A stretch of DNA of 64,000 nucleotides from Zonotrichia leucophrys gambelii (Eukaryota; Chordata; Aves; Passeriformes; Passerellidae), in assembly GCF_028769735.1 (NCBI RefSeq), contig NC_088200.1:74021894-74085893 (forward strand). The letters are read 5' to 3'. Position 1 is the first letter of the stretch. Each line of letters starts with the position of its first letter. The translations under genes and the position numbers were made by a program. The notes under the pieces were generated by a model. That model was not told the origin of the DNA. It searched no databases and saw only the letters and a program-made list of their open reading frames with translations. Positions 56,413 through 64,000 of the stretch are shown here, piece by piece.

Positions 56413-56836
56413 GGTTACACAATCATACAGACCTCTTTGTCCCCTTCGTCTCCCTAGATAGCTGAAGAAACAAAGTCTGTCTGGAAGGCACTGTTTTAAT
56501 CGCTTCAGGTTTGTCCCTTTTTTTTCCAGACAGTCCAGATACACACCCTCACACACACACACAAGTGTTTTCTTTGTGAGGGGACCAGAACCTAGAACAG
56601 GAAGAAAGCAACTCAGCCTTTGCTGGGCTGCCCCTCACTCCCCTGTATAGGTGAAGGGACAATATCTGTCAAAAGGTAAAGCTTAATTTCTTCAGGCCTG
56701 TCCCTTCCTTTTTAGACAGTCCAGGTACACAAATACAGCAGTAACAGGTTCAGATTCACTCAAATACAACAGTAACAGGTTCAGGTTCATTCAAATACAA
56801 CAGTACCAGCATCAATGTCAATATCAATATCAATAT

Positions 56837-58169
56837 TGTCATGGTTTAGGCCTGGCACAGAGCCAGTGCCCCCATGAGAATACCCTCTCCCTGGTGTCTG
56901 CTGTGAGATGTGACCAGGAATAAGCAAAGCAGGCTCCATCTTAGAAATAAAGAAAACTTTATTACCTAAACTACAAGAAAAGAAAGAGAAAAAACTATAA
57001 GGGAAAAAAAATTGAAAACCTTACAAGAAAACCACTTTTCTCCTCCCCAGCACCAAAATTTCCCAATCCGATACATTTCCCCAAATCACCAACTGCCCAG
57101 CCTGGCACCACCCTTTAGAATACTCAAACTTCAGTCCATGAAGAAGAGAGGAGTTCTTCTTGTTCCATAGGCTTCCCCTGGAAACATGCTGAAACCTCGT
57201 GTGCTTCCATGTCACTCGGCACTGCCCGGAAAGTCCTTTTGCCATGGTGACATCTTCCTTCCATGCCCAGTGTTCTCACCACTGTACATGGACCAGAGCT
57301 GCTTTTAGGTTTGTCTTTTAAGGATGCCTTGTCTCACTCCAAAAAGGCACAGTCTCTGCTTTGGGACATCTGTCCCCCCCATTTTTTTCCAACCCCCTGG
57401 GGCCGAGAGGTCCCCACAATGAACCCTCCTGGTTCTGAGGCACTGCCTCCCCCTAAGTGCAGTCTCTGTGTCACAGGAATAAAACTGAGTCTGTGGCTAC
57501 ACAAGAAAAAGTCCAGCCAAAAGGCCACTCCAATCATCTCTCTCTCCACTCAGCCAGTCTTCTCTATGTCCTTCGGGCCAGGTCCTTGGTTATCTCATCT
57601 CTTATCTCTCTTCTCCTTCAGCTCCAGGAGGATCAGCATTTTTGCAAGGTCCCAGTCATGAAAGAAAGGGGTTAAAAAATTCAGTCTCTGCCTGTCCCAG
57701 AGCTCCGGCACTCCCACACTTGCTGCTGCTCCGGCTGGCACCTCCTCACTGCATTCCCCCCCAGCCTTTTCCTCCTGGGCCGGCCGCTATCAAATTCAGA
57801 TGCCGGCTCTCCTCTCTCTCCTGGGGGGGGGAATGGCTGCCCAATGGCTGTCTCTTGGGGCTCCTCCACCCTTCCATCCTCAAGGGCCTCCTCACCACCC
57901 ATCTCTGTCCAGGCCCAGGCCTACCACATGGCTGCCCCTCCTCCGCCCAGCAGCAGCAGCTGGACGGGGGAAAGGGAGATCCGACCTCCTTCCCTCGAAG
58001 TCCCAAGAGAGCCTCCCAGGGCCGAAGCTCTGCTTTTAACCCCTGTGTGTTCTCAGAGGTGTGTCCAAACCCCACTGGCCACACCAGGTGCCAATATCAA
58101 AATCCGAGCACCCATTGGTTTGACCACAGCATCCCAGAATTCCCACTACTTCCTGGTCAAACCACAACA
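56837..58169 (-). mobile_element. F solo LTR, copy 1
   Basis: 1333 bp with ends TGTTGTGGTTTGACC...AAACCATGACA on the minus strand. The flanks are AT repeats (ATAT on both sides), so the target duplication is 4-5 bp and not uniquely defined. Nearly full-length homology to 59619-60948. Open frames inside it (57263-58314) are not supported as genes. Confidence 0.88.
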
Positions 58170-58474
58170 ATATCAATGTCAGCATCAATATCAGGATCAG
58201 GAGCAGTATCAGTGTCGGTGTCAGTGCCTGTATCAGATCAGCAACAGTAGTGATAGTAACAATTTCCCCAGCTTTTGCACCGAAAATATCTTTTGTGTCA
58301 ATTCCGGAGCCTGAGTGCTCAATCGAGCATGAGATTTGGCTTTGACGTGTGCAGTCTGCTGGAGATTAGAATCAAACACTTTTTCAGGGCAGATCTTTCT
58401 TTCCCCTGATACAGACTACACAGAACCCGCAAAATCCCACTGGCTACCAGAATCCTGTCTGTGACGCCAGTTAA

Positions 58475-59348
58475 TGTCAAGGTCTGCCCGAATGAATGGG
58501 TGATGGATGAACTTTTGGTGCAAAAAAAAAATAACCAGTAAGGCACTGGGGTTTTGCAGTAACAAATCAACAAAATGCAATTTTATTGATAATAACCACA
58601 GCTGAATATGCGCTTGGTTAGAGAATCTGACGAAGAAAAGGGTAAGACAAGGGAAGAGGGAGGAAAGAAGGGTGAGGTAGGGTATAGCTAACAAAACGTG
58701 TCGGTGTCCTTCGGGGGTCTAGCCGTCGAAGCTCACTGGTGCACGTCTCGGGGAGATCTCAAAGGACAGTTGGATCGCACCCCAAAAATATACCATTTAT
58801 CTTTGGGCGAAGGGTGGCCGAAATTAGGTTTCCATGGAGGGGAAAAGAATAGGAACAGGAGGAGGGGGATGTTATTCCATTGTTTTCATGGCCGAATGCT
58901 TGCAGGTATGTTTATTCTGGGCAGTTTTTCCCACCCTCACCAAGCTCGGGGGCGGGGTTCAGTCCCAGTCTCTGGAAGGGGGTGCCAAGGGGGTACCATG
59001 GAGGTGCCAAGGGGGTTTCTTGTCTTGTCTTGGTTCCTTGATGAGGGGATTCGCATCTCTGTCTGTCTGTCACGGTGGTCGAAGGCAGGCAAGAGGGGGC
59101 TTCTCTTGGAGGGGTGAGCCACCCCAGAGCTCAGACCAGCCAAGTCAGGAGTTTGGAAGAAAGTCCAGAAAGGGCAGCAAGTCCCCTTCAAGTTCAGCAT
59201 GGCATGTTCTGTAAACACCACCTGTGAACATACTGAATAAGCATGAGACTTTTTTTCCCAACTGGCTCAACAGTTTTTAACCTTTTGGTGGTCTTTTGTC
59301 ATGACAATTGTGAGGCAAAAATAAAGGATTTTCGGATAGGCTCTCACA
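58475..59348 (-). repeat. 5' LTR of B3
   Basis: 874 bp; on the minus strand TGTGAGAGCC...GACCTTGACA. It is very close to the LTR at 34124-34999. The adjacent primer site TGGCGTCACAGACAGGAT (58451-58470 complement) is the best preserved of the minus-strand copies. Confidence 0.9.
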
Positions 59349-59490
59349 AGGAAATAGCTTCTGATTGTGGTAGCGTGAATGATAACATCTCTATTGTCTC
59401 GCCCTTCTTATGAGACTGGAAGTGGAATAAAAGATTTTAAAATGCCTCTCAGTTGCCCCATCTCTTTGTCAGAAAAGGGTGTTTCCGACA
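59349..59490 (+). repeat. 3' part of the 5' LTR of element E
   Basis: Contains AATAAAAG (near 59434) and ends TTTCCGACA, two bases before a primer-site-like TGGTGTTCCCGTGTCAGG (59493-59510). The upstream part is missing, cut by B3. Confidence 0.55.
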
Positions 59491-59618
59491 CATTGGTGTT
59501 CCCGTGTCAGGAGCAAATAACTTGACTAAACATTCTGACCTAAAAGACCCAAGATAATTTTTGTAAAGTTTTGCTGAGAGAAGCACAAACCCCAGGATCA
59601 TAACTCTTACAAAAAGAG

Positions 59619-60948
59619 TGTCGTGGTTTGACCAGGAAGGAGTGGGAATTCTGGGAAGCTGTGGTCAAACCAATGAAGGTTTTGGGTTTGAGACTGGCAC
59701 CCGGTGTAGCAAGTGGGGTTTGGAAACACCTCCGAGAATACACAGGGGTTAAAAGCAGGGCACTGCCCTTGGATCTCCCTCTTTGGGACATCGCGGCGAG
59801 GAGGTCAGATCTCCCCCCTCCGTCCAGCCCGCTGCTGCTGGGCGGGGGAGGGGTGGCCATGCGGTAGGCCCGGGGCCTGGACAGAGATGAGGTGAGGGGC
59901 TTTCAAGGATGGAAGGGTGGAGGAGCCCCAAGAGACATCGAGACATCGGGCAGCCAGACCCCCCCCCCCAGGAGAGGGAGAGAGAGAGAGAGCCGGCCCA
60001 GGAAGAGAAAGGGGGGGGGAAAAGGGTGCAGCCCGGCCGGCCGCAGCAGCAGCACGTGTGGGAGTATCATCTCGTCCCAGGACAGACAGAGACTGAAAAC
60101 TTTTAACCCTTTCTTGCATGATTGGGGCCTTGCAAAAATGCTAATCCTCCTCGAAGCTGAATAAGAAGGGAGATGAGAGATGAGATGAGACAAGGACCTG
60201 GCCCGAAGAATGTGGAGATGATTGGATGGGGAGAGATGATTTGGAGTGGCCTTTTGGCTGGACTTTTCTCGTGGCTATGGACTCAGTTGTTCCTGTGACA
60301 CAGACTGCATTTAGGGGGAGGCAGTGCCTCAAAACCAGGAAGGTTCTTCGTGAGGACCCCCCGGCCCCAGGGGGTTGGAAAAATATGGGGGGGACAGATG
60401 TCCCAAAAGCAGAGACTGTGCCTTTTTGGAGTGAGACAAGGCATCCTTGAAAGACAACCCTAAAAGCAGCTCTGGCCATGTCTCAGTGGTGAGAGCACTG
60501 GGCATGGAAGGAAGATGTTACAAGCGGCAAAAGGACTTTTTTTCCGGGCGGTGCCGAAGTGACAGAGAAGCACACGAGGTTTCAGTGTGTTTCCAGGAGA
60601 AGCCTATGGAACGAGAAAGACTCCTTTCCTCTTCATGAACTGAAGTTTGAGTATACTAAAGTGTGGGGCCAAGGCTGGGCAGTTGGTGTTTTGGGAGAAT
60701 GTATTGGATTGGGAAAGTCAGGTAGTGGGGAGGAGGAAAAGTGGTTTTTGTAAGGTTTTCAATTTTTTTTTTTTTTCCTTCTTCTCCTTATAGTCTTTCC
60801 CTATTTTCCTGTAGTTTAGGTAATAAAGTGTTCTTTATGTTTAAGTTGGAGCCTGTTTTGCTTATTCCTGGTCACATCTCACAGCAGACACCAGGATGAG
60901 GCATTTTCATGGGGGGCACTGGCTCTGTGCCAGGCTCAAACCATGACA
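59619..60948 (+). mobile_element. F solo LTR, copy 2, with perfect 5-bp TSD
   Basis: 1330 bp, TGTCGTGGTTTGACC...CTCAAACCATGACA, with long terminal inverted complementarity. AAGAG flanks it on both sides (59614-59618 and 60949-60953). An AATAAAG is near 60823. It lies in the leader of element E. Confidence 0.92.
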
Positions 60949-61063
60949 AAGAGAGAAGTTGGATTTCTACCCTTGTCTCTGGCTCGATCAGGATGGAGGT
61001 CCGACAAGGACTTGCATGTTGTTCAACATCAGGTAAGCCTCAGGGAACATGTTAGGACACAAC

Positions 61064-61960
61064 ATGGCCAATTTACCTAGAGATGTTTATAAAAACCTCG
61101 AAGATCTGGTCAAATCTAATTCCTGTAATGTTTCAAAAACTGAGTTAAAAGACTTATTATTATACATTCAGAAGTAGTTTCCAGCTATAGATAAAACTTC
61201 CATGTTTTCACTCCCTCTTTGGGAATTATTAGGACTGAAACTATACAATGCTTTTACCACAATCACAGATCAAACAGCTGCTAAGTTGCTTCTGGTGTGT
61301 CCTACCATGATTGATATGTTTAAACATTCTACTAAACCCTCCACTTCCTCAGCTGCATCTGCGCCTACCCCCAACACTGAGTCTGAGTCCCCAGACCTCC
61401 CACCTCTGCTTCAGCTGTAACTCAACTTCAGCTGTAACCCTGACATTCAGACTGGGGCTGCGACACCTCCACCCCTACCATGGCAGTGTGCCCCCCAACT
61501 TTCACCATTTTCCAAGCCATGTCCGGGTCCCTGCTTGCCCCCCCCCCAGAATATGAGAACTCATTGCTACTTGTGAGAAAAAGTGCGGGGAGAGAAAGAG
61601 CGAAAAAATTCTCAACACCAGTATCTCTGCTAGCAAAAGGCAGGATTTCTCTGTTAGTATTACAAAACAGTCTCCAGTCACCGTGAAATTCCTCTGAGAC
61701 AGTCTGTAATTTACAAGGTTGTGAGGGAGGAAAATAAGGAAAATAAGTGATAATTCTAGTGATTCTGAACAAGAAGTTAACCTATTACATACTGGTCCCG
61801 CAAAAACAGAAAGAAAACCTACTTTACCTTCTTTTGATTCAGGAAATAATTCAAAAAGGCTGACCAATTTGGGTAAGATGAGATGTAAAGTCATACAAGA
61901 TAAAACCATGTCCCAAGTGATCCCAACTTATTACCCCCAGGGGCACGATGCAGATTAACA
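61064..61960 (+). pseudogene. gag: gag of element E (matrix and linker)
   Basis: ATG at 61064 (ANLPRDVYKNLEDLV) opens a matrix-like frame with one TAG at 61175. It then continues open to 61420 (FSLPLWELLGLKLYNAFTTI). Further coding pieces include a PPPEYE motif near 61545, a probable late domain, and SFDSGNNSKRLTNLGK near 61830. Capsid and nucleocapsid are not found; sequence passes directly to the dUTPase. The start lacks Gly at position 2, so myristoylation is not predicted. Confidence 0.65.
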
Positions 61961-61989
61961 AATTCCAAATTAATTTATTTTTAAAAAAC

Positions 61990-62591
61990 TTTTACCATGA
62001 ATACATTTGCACAGGAAATATATTCACAGCAAAAGCAAGACTTTTTAATTATAGGCAAGGACAGTAATAAAATTCTTCAACTTTCAATTTTTCCAACTGT
62101 TGTCTCAGCAAATTACAATGAAGAGCTGATGATTTCAGCTCTTACTTACAATGCTCCAATGGTAATTGAACCAAAACCAGCAATAGCTATCACTATTGCA
62201 TTACCAATGAATAGAAATAAGCAAGTTGTATGCTGAGAAATGCCTTTTGAGAGTTCTGGCCCAGTGCCTAATAAAACATGTCAGCAATGAACGGCCAGAG
62301 CTGACGTGCAGTCTAATGCACCTTGGTCAAACTGTTCATATTGCAGGTATGCTGGACACAGGGGCGGACATCACTGTGATTTCTCGTGCATCCTGGCTGT
62401 GCAATTGGAATTTGGTGACACCCATGGGTGCTCTCACAGGAGTTGGAGGAGCTATCTTGTGTCTGCAAAGTGAATTCATGATTACTGTTACAGGTCCCAA
62501 GGCAAGGACAGCAACCATCAGTCCCTTCATGGTGCAGAAGTCCATCACAGTATCGGGGAGAGACGTGTGTCCCAGTGGGGAGCAAAGATAG
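61990..62591 (+). pseudogene. pro: dUTPase-protease of element E
   Basis: The frame 61997-62236 carries dUTPase-like sequence (ILQLSIFPTVVSANYNEEL, then AIAITIALP). The frame 62226-62591 carries protease with GMLDTGADITVIS (about 62350) and ends SGRDVCPSGEQR, the counterpart of the GRDLLAQWG end in provirus A. It is the same dUTPase-protease arrangement as in A, so this is a second class II element. One frame change separates the two domains. Confidence 0.78.
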
Positions 62592-62689
62592 AAGTGGGTG
62601 TTTGACAAAAACCACAGCAACGCCTGCCACTCTGAAATTATCATGGAAAACCAATCAGCCAATTTGATCAATGGTTTCTTGAGCAGAAA

Positions 62690-62929
62690 AAATTGAATAT
62701 TCTCAAAAAATTAGTAACTGAACAACTGCAAAAAGGCCACATCAGACCTACAAACAGTCCCTGGAATTCCCCAGTTTTTGTCATTCGTAAGGCAACTTTT
62801 GATTCCTGAAGATTGCTCCATGACCTGAGGAAGATCAATGATATCATAGAGGACATGGGGCCTCTGCAAACTGGACTTCCCTCTCTTTTGATGATTCCAC
62901 AGGATTGGCCTCTTGTTATCTCTGGATGC
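62690..62929 (+). pseudogene. pol: Start of RT of element E
   Basis: Readable RT N-terminus: [46 protein letters not shown]. One stop (TGA) stands where Trp is expected before RLLHDL. It ends abruptly at MIPQDWPLV, where LTR sequence begins, so RT palm, RNase H, integrase and env are deleted. Confidence 0.8.
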
Positions 62930-63245
62930 TGACAGAGAGAAAAACAGACAACTTTCCCAGGCATTGTCCTAGGGAAGTTGTGAGAATGCTCAGAGAAAGA
63001 ATTAAAACAATTATTATCTTAATCTCTGCACCTGGTATTTGTGAACATGTGGAATGTTTGTACATGTTTATGGAAAGATATTTTACCAGAAGAAATTGTT
63101 CCTCATTAACCAGTGGTGTGAGGGGCATTCAGGTTCTGGGTGAATAATCTTGTCTATAAGTATGTGAAGTTCCTAATAAATCTCGCTTTATGCCCTCTGA
63201 TCAAAGGAATCAATGTCACCTTTCTTCATCCGTTCCTAACTCAAC
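62930..63245 (+). repeat. LTR of element E (3' LTR or solo)
   Basis: Starts TGACAGAGAG and ends ACTCAACA. It has an AATAAA (near 63175) and a TATA-like CTATAAG. It shares GAATTAAAACAATTATT and the ACTCAACA end with the LTR of C (28449). Adjacent 63246-63400 holds no recognised feature. Confidence 0.65.
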
Positions 63246-63399
63246 AACAACAGTGTATCATAAGGAAACCTAGTCTTAAGTAAGAACTGTGTGTAAGGTT
63301 TCATGGTGTCAAGTTTATTGATTTGAGTATAATGTAAGTACTAATAGAATAAAGGGTGGATAATGTCTTAGGTTGGAAAATGTGTCTGGGAGTATGTAT

Positions 63400-64000
63400 T
63401 CTATTGCTGTCTGTTAGAGATAGGGCAATTATCTTCTGCTAATTGGGCCACCTGTTAAAACCAGGTGGGACAGATTTCTTTATCTCTTCCACAACTAGTC
63501 CTCCCTCCAGAAAATATCTTCTGTTAGTGGGCCACTGAATCTCACTGAATGATGAAAAAATTACATCATCCCATTGGGAAATGCTCTACCCAGGGGAAGG
63601 ACCCAAGCATTCCTACCTGGATATAATCTGAGATTTGGAACACCACGGCAGCCTTTTCCCACTAGATTTCCAGAAGAGCAGCTTTTCTTCTACTAGATTT
63701 CCAGAAGAAGACCAAGCGCATCTGCACAACCACTGGACCTTCAGAGGAAGACTACACCCTTCTACAGGATCATGGCTTCAAAAGAACCACATCCGCCACT
63801 CCAAGAAAGCTACAGCCACCATAAATTTTTGGATACATGCTAACAACACCCCGACCAACAGAGTGTCAGGGCATATTCTGACTCTGTCCATAGTTTGTTT
63901 TTGTACTAGTGCATTTGTATTTTAATTTTCCTAATAAAGAACTACTATTCCTACTCCCATGTCTTTGCCTGAGAGCCCCTTAGTTTCAAAATGATAATTC
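63400..64000 (+). repeat. Passerine-type ERVL LTR, cut by window end
   Basis: Recognisable landmarks: GGGCAATTATCTTCTG, CACCTGTTAAAACCAGGTGGG, GGACCTTCAGAGGAAGACTACACCC (read in part), and AATAAAGAACTACTATTCC followed by TTTGCCTGAGAGCCCC. This is a very common songbird LTR type. The start is approximate. An open frame at 63635-63925 falls inside it and is not a gene. Confidence 0.8.

Larger units (their letters stand above)
56413..59348 (-). mobile_element. B3: 5' LTR and leader fragment, split by an F solo LTR
   Basis: Minus strand: LTR 59348-58475, primer site, leader to 58170, F LTR insertion, then leader to about 56413, close to where gag would start. No gag, pol or env follows. The leader matches 52410-53090 of B2 including the GATACTGATATT repeats. 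Confidence 0.85.

Noticed and set aside
57263..58314. Frames of 70-200 codons in the 1.33-kb F element
   Set aside because: The inverted copy at 59619-60948 does not conserve the frames; the element has LTR ends and a poly(A) signal.
59493..59510. Assigning a tRNA to the E primer site
   Set aside because: TGGTGTTCCCGTGTCAGG did not match a tRNA end I could name with confidence.
63635..63925. 96-codon frame
   Set aside because: Lies wholly within a common ERVL LTR.

Overview
The window looks like repeat-saturated chromosomal DNA of a bird, most likely a songbird. The evidence is CR1 LINE 3' ends that finish in the ATTCTGTG-type repeat (about 13885-14035) and a CR1 body fragment (about 55540-55890). 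A passerine-style ERVL LTR runs off the right edge (about 63400-64000), and several class I, II and III endogenous retroviruses (ERVs) are packed and nested into each other. There is no bacterial or phage gene, no operon, no CRISPR array and no recognisable tRNA or rRNA. Most of the window is ERV or solo LTR. Such density is typical of the avian W chromosome or of heterochromatin, but that placement is inference.

Layout. (1) 1-11455: a class II provirus 'A' on the + strand with 5' LTR, Lys-type primer site, gag, dUTPase-protease, pol, alpharetrovirus-like env and 3' LTR. It carries frameshifts and stops and is interrupted by three solo LTRs: 2320-3172 (-), 5356-6048 (+) and 10001-10715 (-). 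(2) 11456-16300: host sequence with a PAK-like kinase exon, a CAG repeat, a CR1 tail and a GC-rich island. (3) 16400-20350: minus-strand class II gag remnant with LTR-like flanks. (4) 20357-26792: provirus 'B1', + strand, ERVL-like. It is young, has a perfect 5-bp target duplication, and carries an unusual 667-codon frame in which gag and heavily deleted pol are fused. (5) 26793-28745: 3' half of a class II pol ('C') with its LTR. (6) 28750-34123: AT-rich host DNA and a duplicated segment whose second copy carries a B-type solo LTR, while the first copy preserves the empty site. (7) 34124-53988: 'B2', a fuller minus-strand relative of B1, split in its pol gene by a complete class I provirus 'D' (39616-48233). 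(8) 53989-56412: host DNA with an imperfect duplication and one exon-like segment. (9) 56413-59348: 'B3', only a 5' LTR and leader, split by a 1.33-kb 'F' solo LTR. (10) 59349-63245: 'E', a broken class II provirus carrying a second, oppositely oriented F LTR. (11) 63400-64000: ERVL LTR, truncated by the window edge.

How it fits together. Target-site duplications (TSDs) order the insertions: A before its three solo LTRs, B2 before D, B3 before F1, E before F2, and the 31-32 kb segmental duplication before its solo LTR. No provirus here has an intact set of genes. The largest uninterrupted retroviral frames are the B1 gag-pol fusion (667 codons) and the B2 gag segment (523 codons). I found no immune or mobile-defence system of a new kind. 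The most unusual items are the frame-preserving deletion derivative B1, an Env type shared by two ERVs with different pol genes (B and D), a small cysteine-rich frame in D, and the PAK-like exon with an altered catalytic loop.
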